From Cognatazoarcus sp050305135 (GTDB lineage Bacteria > Pseudomonadota > Gammaproteobacteria > Burkholderiales > Rhodocyclaceae), in assembly GCA_050305135.1 (NCBI GenBank), contig JBNLET010000002.1, forward strand, positions 32,320 through 96,319: a stretch of 64,000 bases of DNA, read 5' to 3'. A program made the position numbers and the translations under genes. Every line of letters begins with the position of its first letter. Positions within the stretch are counted from its first letter, which is position 1. The notes under the pieces were generated by a model. That model was given only the letters and a program-made list of their open reading frames with translations. It did not search any database and was not told where the DNA came from. This document shows positions 34,510-43,887 of the stretch, piece by piece.

Positions 34510-35756
34510 GGCACCAGCGCCGGCGGCACGACCACCGAGCCGTCGGCCTGCTGGTAGTTCTCCAGCACCGCGACCAGCGTGCGACCGACCGCTAGGCCGG
34601 AGCCGTTCAAGGTGTGCACGTACTCGTTCTTGCCCTGTGCATTCTTAAAGCGCGCCTGCATGCGCCGCGCCTGGAAAGCGCCGGTGTTCGAGCAGGACGA
34701 GATTTCACGATAGGTGTTCTGCGCCGGCAGCCAGACTTCCAGATCGTAGGTCTTGGCCGCCGAAAAGCCCATGTCGCCGGTGCACAGTACGATCTTGCGG
34801 TATGGCAGTTCGAGCTTCTGCAGAATCGCCTCGGCATGGCCGGTCAGTTCCTCCAGCGCATCCCACGAGGTGTCCGGCGTTTCGATGCGCACCAGTTCGA
34901 CCTTCTCGAACTGGTGCTGGCGAATCATGCCACGCGTGTCCTTGCCGTAGGAGCCGGCCTCGGAACGGAAGCACGGCGTGTGGCAGACGAACTTCATCGG
35001 CACTGATTCAGCCGTCTGCAGTACGTCCCGCGCGATATTAGTGACCGGCACTTCGGCGGTCGGAATCAGGTAGAAATGCCCGCCGTCGGCCTTCGGCACG
35101 CGAAACAGATCCTCCTCGAACTTCGGCAGCTGACCGGTACCGAACATGCTGGCCGGATTGACCAGGTAGGGCACCGAAACCTCCGTGTAGCCGTGCTCAC
35201 GGGTGTGGACGTCCAACATGAACTGGGCCAGCGCCCGGTGCAGTCGAGCGACGCCGCCGCGCATCAACGCGAAGCGGCTGCCCGAGATCTTGGCGGCGGT
35301 CTCGAAATCGAGCCCACCCAGCGCCGCGCCCACGTCCACGTGGTCGCGCGCCTCGAAATCGAAGCTGCGCGGCGTCCCCCAGCGCAGCACTTCGACATTG
35401 TCGCCCTCCGAAGTGCCGACTGGCACCGAATCGTGCGGCAGGTTCGGCAGCGCCGCGACGAAATCGTTGATGCGGGCCAGCAACTCGGCCAGTTGCTGCT
35501 CGTTCTGCTTCAGTTCCTCGCCGATCCCGCCCACCTCGGCCATCACGGCCGAGGCGTCCTCGCCCTTGCCTTTCAGCACGCCGATCTGCTTGGACAGCGC
35601 GTTGCGCCGCGCTTGCAGTTCCTGGGTACGCGACTGCAGGCCCTTGCGGGCTTCCTCCAGCGCGGCGAAAGCCGCAGTGTCGAGTTTCATGCCACGGGTG
35701 GCGAGGGCGGCGGCCGTGTTTTCGAGCTGGCCGCGAAGAAGCTGGATATCGAGCAT
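34476..35756 (-). CDS. serS: Serine--tRNA ligase
   Basis: The 426-residue class II synthetase has the N-terminal long coiled-coil arm (about residues 28-100, rich in Glu/Lys/Gln) that contacts the tRNA-Ser variable arm. The catalytic motifs follow, including FRSEAGSYGKDTRGMIRQHQF (motif 2) and NGSGLAVGRTLVAVLENYQ (motif 3). The start at 35756 gives MLDIQLLRGQLENTA, as usual. It ends convergently inside the last codons of the MltF-like gene. Confidence 0.97.
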   Translation of the reverse strand: MLDIQLLRGQLENTAAALATRGMKLDTAAFAALEEARKGLQSRTQELQARRNALSKQIGVLKGKGEDASAVMAEVGGIGEELKQNEQQLAELLARINDFVAALPNLPHDSVPVGTSEGDNVEVLRWGTPRSFDFEARDHVDVGAALGGLDFETAAKISGSRFALMRGGVARLHRALAQFMLDVHTREHGYTEVSVPYLVNPASMFGTGQLPKFEEDLFRVPKADGGHFYLIPTAEVPVTNIARDVLQTAESVPMKFVCHTPCFRSEAGSYGKDTRGMIRQHQFEKVELVRIETPDTSWDALEELTGHAEAILQKLELPYRKIVLCTGDMGFSAAKTYDLEVWLPAQNTYREISSCSNTGAFQARRMQARFKNAQGKNEYVHTLNGSGLAVGRTLVAVLENYQQADGSVVVPPALVPYMGGVEVLAS

Positions 35757-35970
35757 GAGGGAGGCGGTCGAACGCAGTGCTGAAAGACAGGGATTCTAAC
35801 CGCTCAGCGGCCCGCCTTGCGCAGCGCAATGCGGCGCCGATAGCGTGACTCAATCGAGGCATGCGTTCGAACGCAGAAACTTTTTTCGCCTGCCGCACTC
35901 TTTTGAGCCATATTAAGGGTCTTCAGAGGAGCCGCGAAAAGATGGCGCCCGAAAACACCGGAGGAGAACC

Positions 35971-36234
35971 ATGCTTTCCATCAGGGATTGCCTCGATTAT
36001 TGCGACCTGACCGACGACGAAGTCGCACTGATCGCCGAACACGAGGACATACCCGACGCCGCCGCGGCACAGATCGCCTGCGGCTTGGTGCAGACGCCTG
36101 AGGGCGTGCTGATCCTGACCCGCTACATGGCCGACCTGCTGAGCCGCGCCGAACGCCGTGGCGACCGCGAAAAGGCCGAACGGGTCCGCACGATCTGCGC
36201 CCGCTTCCAGCAGGATCATCCGCTGGTGCACTAG
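35971..36234 (+). CDS. Small conserved hypothetical protein
   Basis: A soluble acidic protein of 87 residues starting MLSIRDCLDYCDLTDDEVALIAEHEDIP and ending with a basic helical stretch (SRAERRGDREKAERVRTIC). No signal peptide, membrane span or known motif is seen; two cysteines lie near the N-terminus. A strong GGAGGAGA ribosome site precedes the ATG, and the composition fits the host, so it is very likely a real gene. It stands alone between serS and rarA. The function is unknown. Confidence 0.75.
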   Translation: MLSIRDCLDYCDLTDDEVALIAEHEDIPDAAAAQIACGLVQTPEGVLILTRYMADLLSRAERRGDREKAERVRTICARFQQDHPLVH

Positions 36235-36249
36235 GTTCGGTTGGCGGGC

Positions 36250-37575
36250 TCAACCCCCGCTCTTGCGCTGCGCCCGCCAACTCGCGTCGAGTTGGCGAAG
36301 ACGGCGGAGCTTGTCGCCGATCTTCGCTTCCATGCCGCGCTCGGTCGGGCGGTACCAGTCCGGCCGCGCCATGCCGTCCGGCAGATAGACCTCACCGGCG
36401 GCGTAGCCCTCGGGCTCGTCGTGCGCGTAGCGGTAGGCCTTGCCGTAGCCCAGACCCTTCATCAGCCGGGTCGGCGCGTTGCGCAGGTGCAGCGGCACCG
36501 GCATCGAGGCACCTTCCGCTACCGCCTTGCGGGCCGCCTTGTAGGCCACATAGACGGCATTCGACTTGGCCGCGCAGGCGAGGAACACCGCCGCCTGCGC
36601 CAGCGCCAGTTCGCCTTCCGGCGAACCCAGCCGCTCGTAGGCCGCGCAGGCGTTGAGGCTGATCTCGAGCGCACGCGGATCGGCCAGGCCTATGTCCTCG
36701 CTGGCCATGCGCACCAGCCGGCGACCGAGGTAGTGCGGATCGGCGCCGGCATCCAGCATCCGGCATAGCCAGTACAGCGCGGCGTCCGGATCGGATCCCC
36801 GGATCGACTTGTGCAGCGCCGAGATCTGGTCGTAGAAGGCGTCGCCGCCCTTGTCGAAGCGTCGCAGGTTGCGCGACAGCACCTGGTCCACGAAATCCGG
36901 CACGACCCGATCGAGGCCCGAGGCCGCGGACGCATCGAGCAACTGCTCGACCAGGTTCAGCAGCCGGCGCCCGTCGCCGTCGGCGAAACCGCAGATCCGA
37001 GCGACGGCGTCCTGCTCGAACTCGACCGCGCCGGCCGAAGCGCGCAAGGCACGCTCGAACAGGGCGCCGAGCTCGTCCGCCTCGAGCGCCTGCAGCACAT
37101 AGACGGAGGCCCGCGACAGCAGCGCGGAATTGACCTCGAACGAAGGATTCTCGGTGGTGGCGCCAATGAAGGTCACCAGGCCCTGCTCGACGTAGGGCAG
37201 GAAGGCATCCTGCTGGGCCTTGTTGAAGCGGTGCACCTCGTCCACGAAGAGCACCGTGTGCCTGCCGACGGCCCGTTGCTGCTCGGCCTGGCGCACCGCC
37301 TCGCGGATTTCCTTAACGCCGGAGAAGACCGCCGACAGCGCCAGGAACTCGGCCTCGACGGCACCCGCCATCAGCCGCGCCAGCGTCGTCTTGCCGACCC
37401 CCGGCGGGCCCCACAGGATCATCGAGTGCAGCTTGCCGGATTCGAAGGCCAGCCGCAGCGGCTTGCCCGGACCGAGCAGATGACGCTGACCGATCACCTC
37501 GTCGATGTGGCACGGCCGCAGCCGCTCGGCCAGCGGCGCCTGGGCCGTTGGCCCGCTCGCGAACAGGTCGCTCAT
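36250..37575 (-). CDS. rarA: Replication-associated recombination ATPase RarA (MgsA)
   Basis: The 441-residue AAA+ protein has Walker A GPPGVGKTTLARLMA (about residues 56-70), a Walker B region LFVDEVHRFNKAQQDAFL and the C-terminal tetramerisation domain (KGLGYGKAYRYAHDEPEGYAAGEVYLPD). RarA acts at stalled replication forks. It follows lolA by 19 nt; ftsK-lolA-rarA is the conserved order in many proteobacteria, here as in E. coli. Confidence 0.96.
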   Translation of the reverse strand: MSDLFASGPTAQAPLAERLRPCHIDEVIGQRHLLGPGKPLRLAFESGKLHSMILWGPPGVGKTTLARLMAGAVEAEFLALSAVFSGVKEIREAVRQAEQQRAVGRHTVLFVDEVHRFNKAQQDAFLPYVEQGLVTFIGATTENPSFEVNSALLSRASVYVLQALEADELGALFERALRASAGAVEFEQDAVARICGFADGDGRRLLNLVEQLLDASAASGLDRVVPDFVDQVLSRNLRRFDKGGDAFYDQISALHKSIRGSDPDAALYWLCRMLDAGADPHYLGRRLVRMASEDIGLADPRALEISLNACAAYERLGSPEGELALAQAAVFLACAAKSNAVYVAYKAARKAVAEGASMPVPLHLRNAPTRLMKGLGYGKAYRYAHDEPEGYAAGEVYLPDGMARPDWYRPTERGMEAKIGDKLRRLRQLDASWRAQRKSGG

Positions 37576-37594
37576 TTCCGCCCCGCCGGCCGCT

Positions 37595-38224
37595 TCATTC
37601 GCCGATCACGTCGGCCCCGGCCGGTGGCGTGAACATGAACAGGCCGGCATCCAGCTTGGGATTGGTTTCGAAGCGCTGGAAGCGCAGCTCGGTCAGCTGG
37701 CCGAAGCCGTCGCGGATCAGCATGGCCTTCAATTGCGCACCGTCGAAGCCCAGTTCCATGTCGGTGAACGGACTGTCGGCGGCCCGCGGCCGAGCCAACA
37801 CCCAGTCCAGCCCGTCGCTGTTGCCGCCCTCGGCCAGCTCGAAGTTCTTCTCCAGTTCGCCCTCGCCGGCCAGGATCGCCGCCGGCGTCGCGCCGAGCGC
37901 ATCGCCCAGCGGCTTGACGGTCACCTGGTTCAGGTCCTGGTCGTAGGACCACATGCGCTTGCCGTCGCCGACCAGCTTCTGCGGGTACGGCTCGCTGTAG
38001 AACCACAGGAAGCGTCCCGGCCGCTCGAAGGCGAATTCCCCTTTCGAACGCTGCGGCTTGCGGCCGGAGCGCGAGGTGACGACCTGGGTGAAACTGCCCT
38101 GCCCGCTTCGCACCTCGGCCAGGAAGCGGTCGAGCCGCTCGATCGCCTCCGCTGCGAAGCCGCAGCGTGCGACCAGCAGCAGGCCCAGCGCAAGCAGACC
38201 GTGACGCAGCAATGCGTGCAGCAT
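37595..38224 (-). CDS. lolA: Periplasmic lipoprotein carrier LolA
   Basis: The 209-residue product has an N-terminal signal peptide (hydrophobic HGLLALGLLLVARCGFAAEA) and a LolA fold with the FTQVVTSRSGRKPQRSKGEF strand region. LolA carries lipoproteins from the inner membrane to LolB in the outer membrane. The start codon shares one base with the ftsK stop, and rarA follows, giving a three-gene operon. Confidence 0.94.
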   Translation of the reverse strand: MLHALLRHGLLALGLLLVARCGFAAEAIERLDRFLAEVRSGQGSFTQVVTSRSGRKPQRSKGEFAFERPGRFLWFYSEPYPQKLVGDGKRMWSYDQDLNQVTVKPLGDALGATPAAILAGEGELEKNFELAEGGNSDGLDWVLARPRAADSPFTDMELGFDGAQLKAMLIRDGFGQLTELRFQRFETNPKLDAGLFMFTPPAGADVIGE

Positions 38225-40515
38225 CAGTCGGCCTCCCGTGCCGGCACCAGCACTTCTCGGTTGCCGCTGCCGCCGGCCGGCGACACCAGTCCGGCCCGCT
38301 CCATCTGCTCGATCAGCCGTGCCGCCCGGTTGTAGCCGATGCGCAGGTGGCGCTGCACCAGCGAGATCGACGGCCGCCGCGTCTTCAGCACGATCTCGAC
38401 GGCTTGGTCGTAGAGCGGGTCGGATTCGTCACCGCCACCATCCTCGCCGCCGCCCAGCAGACCTCCGGCATCGTCCTCCGGCGCCGACAGGATGCCTTCC
38501 ACATAATCCGGCTCGCCATGTTGCTTCAGATGATCGACCACCTTGTGCACTTCCTCGTCGGCGACGAAGGCGCCATGCACGCGGATCGGCAGCCCGGTGC
38601 CCGGCGGCAGGTAGAGCATGTCGCCCATGCCGAGCAGCGTCTCGGCACCCATCTGGTCGAGAATGGTGCGCGAGTCGATCTTGCTCGAGACCTGGAACGC
38701 CATCCGCGTCGGGATGTTGGCCTTGATCAGGCCGGTGATCACGTCCACCGACGGGCGCTGCGTCGCCAGGATCAGGTGGATGCCGGCCGCCCGTGCCTTC
38801 TGGGCCAGGCGGGCGATCAGTTCCTCGACCTTCTTGCCGACCACCATCATCAGGTCGGCGAATTCGTCCACCACCACCACGATGTGCGGCAGGTGCTCCA
38901 GCGGCTCCGGGTTGTCCGGCGTGATCGAGAACGGGTTCTTCAGCGGCGCACCGGCTTTCTCCGCTTCGGCCACCTGGCGGTTGAAGCCGGCCAGGTTGCG
39001 CACGCCGACCGCCGCCATCAGCTTGTAGCGCTTCTCCATCTCGGCCACGCACCAGTTCAGCGCGTGGCCGGCATGCTTCATGTCGGTGACCACCGGCGCC
39101 AGCAGGTGCGGAATGCCCTCGTACACAGACAGCTCCAGCATCTTCGGATCGACCAGGATCAGCCTCACGCGGGACGGTTCGGACTTGTACAGCAGCGACA
39201 GGATCATCGCGTTGACGCCGACCGACTTGCCCGAGCCGGTGGTGCCAGCCACCAGCAGGTGCGGCATCTTGGCCAGGTCCGCCACCACCGGGTGGCCGCC
39301 GATGTCCTTGCCCAGCGCCACGGTCAGCGGCGAGTGGGTGTCCTGATAGGCCTTCGAGGCGACGATCTCGGACAGCCGCACGGTCTGGCGGCGCGGGTTC
39401 GGCAGCTCGAGCGCCATGCAGGACTTGCCCGGCACGGTCTCGACCACCCGCACCGAGATCAGCGACAGCGCCCGCGCCAAGTCCTTCGCCAGGTTCACCA
39501 CCTGGCTGCCCTTGACGCCGGTGGCCGGCTCGATCTCGTAGCGCGTGATGATCGGCCCCGGATAGGCCGCCAGCACCTTGACCTCGACGCCGAAGTCGGC
39601 CAGCTTGTTCTCGATCAGGCGCGACGTGAATTCAAGCGCTTCCTGCGTCGGCGGCTCCACATCGCGCGATGCGGGGTCCAGCAGCCCGACCGGCGGGATG
39701 GCCCCCTCGGCGAGATCGGCAAACAAGGCTTGCTGCCTTTCCTTCTCGATCCGCTCGGACTTCGGCACCTCGACGACGGCGGGCTCGATGCGCATCGGCT
39801 CGGGCTTGCGCGCCTCGATCTTGCGCCGCTTGGTCTTGACCACCTCTTCGCGCTTGACGGCCAGTTCGCGACCGGCGCGCCGATCCTTCCAGGCGGCGAC
39901 CGCACCCAGCGCCGACAACCACAGCCCTTCCAACCAGGCGCCGACACGCTCGGCGGCGATGACCCACGAAATACCGGTGAACAAGCTCAGGCCGGCCGCG
40001 ATCAGCGTCAGCAGGATCAGCGTGCCGCCGGTGAAGCCCAGGTTCTGCATCACGACCCGCCCGATCTCGACACCGATCAAGCCGCCGGCCGACAGCGGCA
40101 GGTCCGCCTGCAGGCTGTGGAAGCGCAGCGCCTCGAGCGCGCTGCTGGCCACCACGGTGAGCACGAAGCCGGCGCCGACCACGAACATCGAGCGCCGGTC
40201 GGTGCGGCCCGGATTGCGCAGGCGCCGATAGCCCCATACCAGTCCGAGACCCAGGAACAGCACCCACCACCAGGCCGAGACGCCGAACAGGTAGAGCATC
40301 AGGTCGGACAGCCAGGCACCGAGACGGCCGCCGGGATTGGCGACGCGTTCGACCGCGGCGGCGTGGGACCAGCCCGGATCCGACTTGTTGTAGCCGAGCA
40401 GCACCATCGCGACGTAGACGCCGAGCAGGCCGAACAGCAGCCAGCGCGTCTCCTGCAGGCGGGCGGCGATCTTGTCGGGCAGCGGTTGGGAAGCTGATGA
40501 AGCGGAAGGCAGCAT
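38224..40515 (-). CDS. ftsK: DNA translocase FtsK
   Basis: The 763-residue product has four N-terminal membrane spans (about 25-185), a short linker (about 190-270, much shorter than in E. coli), the RecA-like motor with Walker A AGTTGSGKSVGVNAM (near 425), and a C-terminal winged-helix gamma domain (about 695-763, with RRPSISLVQRHLRIGYNRAARLIE) that reads KOPS sites. It pumps DNA during chromosome dimer resolution and septation. It is the first gene of ftsK-lolA-rarA. Confidence 0.96.
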   Translation of the reverse strand: MLPSASSASQPLPDKIAARLQETRWLLFGLLGVYVAMVLLGYNKSDPGWSHAAAVERVANPGGRLGAWLSDLMLYLFGVSAWWWVLFLGLGLVWGYRRLRNPGRTDRRSMFVVGAGFVLTVVASSALEALRFHSLQADLPLSAGGLIGVEIGRVVMQNLGFTGGTLILLTLIAAGLSLFTGISWVIAAERVGAWLEGLWLSALGAVAAWKDRRAGRELAVKREEVVKTKRRKIEARKPEPMRIEPAVVEVPKSERIEKERQQALFADLAEGAIPPVGLLDPASRDVEPPTQEALEFTSRLIENKLADFGVEVKVLAAYPGPIITRYEIEPATGVKGSQVVNLAKDLARALSLISVRVVETVPGKSCMALELPNPRRQTVRLSEIVASKAYQDTHSPLTVALGKDIGGHPVVADLAKMPHLLVAGTTGSGKSVGVNAMILSLLYKSEPSRVRLILVDPKMLELSVYEGIPHLLAPVVTDMKHAGHALNWCVAEMEKRYKLMAAVGVRNLAGFNRQVAEAEKAGAPLKNPFSITPDNPEPLEHLPHIVVVVDEFADLMMVVGKKVEELIARLAQKARAAGIHLILATQRPSVDVITGLIKANIPTRMAFQVSSKIDSRTILDQMGAETLLGMGDMLYLPPGTGLPIRVHGAFVADEEVHKVVDHLKQHGEPDYVEGILSAPEDDAGGLLGGGEDGGGDESDPLYDQAVEIVLKTRRPSISLVQRHLRIGYNRAARLIEQMERAGLVSPAGGSGNREVLVPAREAD

Positions 40516-40606
40516 TGGCGAACGCCAGCGCGGTGGTGAATCCGACTTGGGATTATATGCGATCGGGCCGGCGCTTCATTCCGGCCCGTGCATTCGATAC
40601 ACGCTC

Positions 40607-41278
40607 TTACAGCTCGTTGATGCGCTGGCGCAGCACGATGCCGCGCTCGCATTCCTCGATCAGGCCCTGCACACCGAGGTCCTTCATGACCCGGCTGACC
40701 ATCTCGCGCGAGGCGCCGATCATCTTCGCGATGTCCTGCTTGGAGATCTTGCGCACGACGATCTGCTCACCGTCCACGTCCTCGGCCATCTCCAGCAGCA
40801 GACGGGCAACGCGGCCGTAGACGTCCATCAGCGCCAAGCTCTCGATCTTGCGGTCGGCGTTGCGCAGGCGCTCGGCCAGGTTGCACATGATGCGCCAGGC
40901 GATCTCGAAATTGTCCTGCATCATGCGGCGGAAATCGGTCTTGGCGATCATCACCACGTCCACCGGCGACACCGCCACCACCGAGGCCGAGCGCGGCTGC
41001 TCGTCGAACATGCCCATTTCGCCGAACAGCTCGCCCTGCCCCAGCATCGTCAGGATGACCTCGCGGCCGTCCTCGTCGCTGACCAACACCTTCAGCGTGC
41101 CGGTCAATACGAAGTAGACGTAGTCGGCGCGGTCGCCGGCATGGACCACCGCATGCCCGCGCGGCACCCGCCGCATCATGGCGTGCTGGGCGATGACGGC
41201 GAGCCGGTCGTCGCCGAGGCCGTTGAACAGCGGGAAAGTCTTCAGTGCAATCGTCGAGACGGCATTCGAAACGTTCAT
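40607..41278 (-). CDS. CRP/FNR-superfamily transcriptional regulator
   Basis: The 223-residue product has an N-terminal cyclic-nucleotide-binding fold with an intact phosphate-binding cassette (GEMGMFDEQPRSASV, about 84-98) and a C-terminal Crp helix-turn-helix with SREMVSRVMKDL. No cysteine cluster is present, so it is not an FNR oxygen sensor. The cassette suggests it may bind a cyclic nucleotide, as CRP or Vfr do. The start at 41278 was preferred over a longer frame with no homology. It is divergent from trxB across 219 nt. Confidence 0.9.
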   Translation of the reverse strand: MNVSNAVSTIALKTFPLFNGLGDDRLAVIAQHAMMRRVPRGHAVVHAGDRADYVYFVLTGTLKVLVSDEDGREVILTMLGQGELFGEMGMFDEQPRSASVVAVSPVDVVMIAKTDFRRMMQDNFEIAWRIMCNLAERLRNADRKIESLALMDVYGRVARLLLEMAEDVDGEQIVVRKISKQDIAKMIGASREMVSRVMKDLGVQGLIEECERGIVLRQRINEL

Positions 41279-41458
41279 GCTCACTCCATTCGTTCTGCGG
41301 CACCTCGGCCGCATGGCACTGCCTGGGCGCAAGCGGGCCACCTGCGTGGCTCTAGAGTATATGCCAAAGACGCGCCGTGACCAGTTTCACACTCTCGTTC
41401 GAACGCGTGCCAAGCCTCACGCGACGGAGGACGATCGCGGCCGCCGGACGGCGGCGGA

Positions 41459-41464
41459 TATAAT
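41459..41464 (+). promoter_or_regulatory. Predicted -10 element of trxB
   Basis: A consensus TATAAT lies 33 nt before the trxB ATG. No good -35 element is seen at the usual distance, so an activator may be needed. The divergent regulator gene is the obvious candidate, but this is inference only. Confidence 0.45.
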
Positions 41465-41497
41465 TCGCCCTTTGCGAACCAACGCCTGGAAGACCCC

Positions 41498-42454
41498 ATG
41501 GAAACCCGCCACGTCCGCCTGCTGATCCTCGGCTCCGGCCCCGCCGGCTACACCGCCGCCGTCTATGCCGCCCGCGCCAACCTGAACCCGGTGCTGGTCA
41601 CCGGCATCGCCCAGGGCGGCCAACTGATGACCACCACCGAGGTGGACAACTGGCCCGCCGACGCCGACGGCGTCATGGGGCCGGACCTGATGGCGCGTTT
41701 CCTGAAGCACGCGGAGCGCTTCAATACCGAGATCGTGTTCGACCACATCCACACCGCCAAGCTCGACGAAAAGCCGATCCGCCTGGTCGGCGACGCCGGC
41801 GAATACACCTGCGATGCACTGATCATCGCCACCGGCGCCACCGCCAAGTACCTCGGCCTGGCTTCCGAGGAGGCCTTCATGGGCAAGGGGGTGTCGGCCT
41901 GCGCGACCTGCGACGGCTTCTTCTACCGCAACCAGGAGGTGGCCGTGGTGGGCGGCGGCAACACCGCGGTGGAGGAGGCCCTGTACCTCGCCAACATCGC
42001 CTCCAAGGTGACGCTGGTGCACCGGCGCGACAGCTTCCGGGCCGAGAAGATCATGGTGGACAAGCTGATGGAGAAGGTCGCCGCCGGCCGCATCGCGCTG
42101 GAGACCGATGCGACGCTGGACGAGGTGCTCGGCGACGACAGCGGCGTCACCGGCGTTCGCGTCAAGAGCACCCGGGACGGCGCGACGAAGGACATCGAAC
42201 TGCGTGGCGTGTTCATCGCCATCGGCCACAAGCCGAACACCGAGCTCTTCGCCGGCCAGCTCGAAATGGAAGGCGGCTACATCGTCACCCGCGGCGGACG
42301 CGAGGGCAATGCGACTGCCACCAGCGCGCCCGGCGTGTTTGCCGCCGGCGACGTGCAGGACCACGTCTATCGCCAGGCCGTCACCAGCGCCGGCACCGGC
42401 TGCATGGCGGCGCTGGACGCCGAGCGCTACCTGGACGCGCTCGGCAAGGCCTGA
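41498..42454 (+). CDS. trxB: Thioredoxin-disulfide reductase
   Basis: The 318-residue flavoprotein has an N-terminal FAD site (ILGSGPAGYTAAVYAARANL), the redox-active CATC (C135/C138) inside SACATCDGFFY, an NADPH site (VVGGGNTAVEEALYL) and the second FAD motif GVFAAGDVQDHVYRQ. It reduces thioredoxin with NADPH in the cytoplasm. The Smr gene follows by 8 nt and is likely co-transcribed. Confidence 0.97.
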   Translation: METRHVRLLILGSGPAGYTAAVYAARANLNPVLVTGIAQGGQLMTTTEVDNWPADADGVMGPDLMARFLKHAERFNTEIVFDHIHTAKLDEKPIRLVGDAGEYTCDALIIATGATAKYLGLASEEAFMGKGVSACATCDGFFYRNQEVAVVGGGNTAVEEALYLANIASKVTLVHRRDSFRAEKIMVDKLMEKVAAGRIALETDATLDEVLGDDSGVTGVRVKSTRDGATKDIELRGVFIAIGHKPNTELFAGQLEMEGGYIVTRGGREGNATATSAPGVFAAGDVQDHVYRQAVTSAGTGCMAALDAERYLDALGKA

Positions 42455-42462
42455 CGGGGTCG

Positions 42463-43503
42463 ATGAAGAAGCAAGCGCGGCGTCGCAGCGTCGCGCAGCC
42501 CGCGCCCGGCGCTGCCGAGAACCGCCCGTTCGCATCGCTGAAGGCAGCAATCACGCGACGAAGCGGGGAACGCACGACCAAGCCCGCAGACCTGCCGGCA
42601 CCGACGCGGCCGCTGCCGGACGAAGCGGATCAGGCCTTGTTCCGCAAGCAGGTGCAGGGCGCGAGGCCGCTGCGCGAAGACAATCGCGCGCTGCTGGACA
42701 AGCCCCGCCCGGCGCCGCTGCCCCGTCCAAAAGACACGGACGACGAGGCCGACGAGGATACAACCGCCCCGCCGCCGCGGCGCGGGACGGCGACCGACGA
42801 CGAGCTGTTCCTCGCCGCGATGGACGGGGTCAAGCCGCTGGCGGACGGCAACCGGGTCGTCCTGCAGCGCCCGCGCGGGTTGCCGCGGCCGATCGCGGCC
42901 GGCCCGCCGAAGCGCGAGGCGGCGCTGCCGGACGCGGGCGCGACGCCGGAGCAACTGCTCGACTGGGCTCACGCCGGCGCCACGCCGCTGAAGGACGCCA
43001 GCAGGGCCGAACTCGAGCGGCCGCGCCCGGCACCGCTGCCGCGGCAGAGCGAGCTGGACGAGGAAGCGGTGCTGCGCGAGTCGATCGACACGCCGCTGAG
43101 CTTCGAAGATCGCCTCGACATCGGCGACGAGGCGGTCTTTCTGCGCAACGGCCTGCCCCGGCGGGTGCTGGGCGATCTGCGCCGCGGCCGCTGGGTCGTG
43201 CAGCATCAGCTCGATCTGCACGGCATGACGCGGGACGAGGCACGCTTGGCGCTGGCGCAATTCCTCGCCGCCTGCCTGAAGGAGGGCAAGCGCTGCGTAC
43301 GGCTGATCCACGGCAAGGGGCTGGGATCGCCCGGCGGCGTCGGCATCCTGAAGCAGTTGTCCAGGGGCTGGCTGGCGCAGCGGGAAGAGATCCTGGCGTT
43401 CTGCCAGGCCCGCCCGCACGAGGGCGGCAGCGGCGCACTGCTGATCCTGCTGCGCGCCGGCAACGCGCACAGCGGCGCCCGCCAGGCGCCGCCGCGCGCC
43501 TAG
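42463..43503 (+). CDS. Smr-domain protein with triplicated N-terminal motif
   Basis: The 346-residue product carries a C-terminal Smr domain (about 245-340) with the LDLHGM motif (250-255) and HGKG, giving a probable nicking or RNA endonuclease or nucleic-acid-binding role. The N-terminal half repeats one motif three times, at residues 57-88, 113-143 and 163-194. The pattern is LF, a short helix, G, PL, D, NR, L, RPRP, LPR. Related Smr proteins in proteobacteria are usually near 190-230 residues with one such segment. The repeats are separated by Pro- and Asp-rich linkers. The ATG lies 8 nt after trxB. Confidence 0.9.
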   Translation: MKKQARRRSVAQPAPGAAENRPFASLKAAITRRSGERTTKPADLPAPTRPLPDEADQALFRKQVQGARPLREDNRALLDKPRPAPLPRPKDTDDEADEDTTAPPPRRGTATDDELFLAAMDGVKPLADGNRVVLQRPRGLPRPIAAGPPKREAALPDAGATPEQLLDWAHAGATPLKDASRAELERPRPAPLPRQSELDEEAVLRESIDTPLSFEDRLDIGDEAVFLRNGLPRRVLGDLRRGRWVVQHQLDLHGMTRDEARLALAQFLAACLKEGKRCVRLIHGKGLGSPGGVGILKQLSRGWLAQREEILAFCQARPHEGGSGALLILLRAGNAHSGARQAPPRA

Positions 43504-43509
43504 AGAAGC

Positions 43510-43848
43510 TCAGATAGCGGATTCGTCGGTTTCGCCGGTGCGGATGCGCACCACCTGCTCGACCGCGGTGACGAAGATCTTGCCGTCGCCGATCTTGCCG
43601 GTACGGGCGGCCTTGATGATGGCTTCGATGGCCTGTTCGACGACGTCGTCGCCGACCACCACCTCGACCTTCACCTTGGGCAGGAAATCCACCACGTACT
43701 CGGCGCCCCGGTAGAGCTCGGTATGGCCCTTCTGCCGGCCGAAACCCTTGACCTCGGCCACCGTCAGGCCGGTAATGCCCACTTCCGACAGCGCTTCGCG
43801 CACTTCGTCGAGCTTGAACGGCTTGATGATCGCTTCGATTTTCTTCAT
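43510..43848 (-). CDS. glnB: Nitrogen regulatory protein P-II
   Basis: The 112-residue protein has the P-II length and motifs: MKKIEAIIKPFKLDEVREAL at the start, the T-loop with the uridylylation site Tyr51 (GHTELYRGAEYVVDF), and the C-terminal signature TGKIGDGKIFVTAVEQVVRIRTGE. It senses ATP/ADP and 2-oxoglutarate and regulates nitrogen metabolism. It lies downstream of nadE by 39 nt. The GlnB versus GlnK choice rests on the nadE neighbourhood and the absence of amtB. Confidence 0.95.
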   Translation of the reverse strand: MKKIEAIIKPFKLDEVREALSEVGITGLTVAEVKGFGRQKGHTELYRGAEYVVDFLPKVKVEVVVGDDVVEQAIEAIIKAARTGKIGDGKIFVTAVEQVVRIRTGETDESAI

Positions 43849-43887
43849 TGCGTGGTCCTCTGTGTCGAATCGGTGCCCGGCGTCACG

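Noticed and set aside
35863..35874. Palindrome GCGTTCGAACGC upstream of the 87-residue gene, with the core CGTTCGAACG repeated at 41396-41405 near trxB
   Set aside because: The same 10-mer also occurs inside a coding region (26815-26824), so a regulatory meaning is not supported without a genome-wide count.
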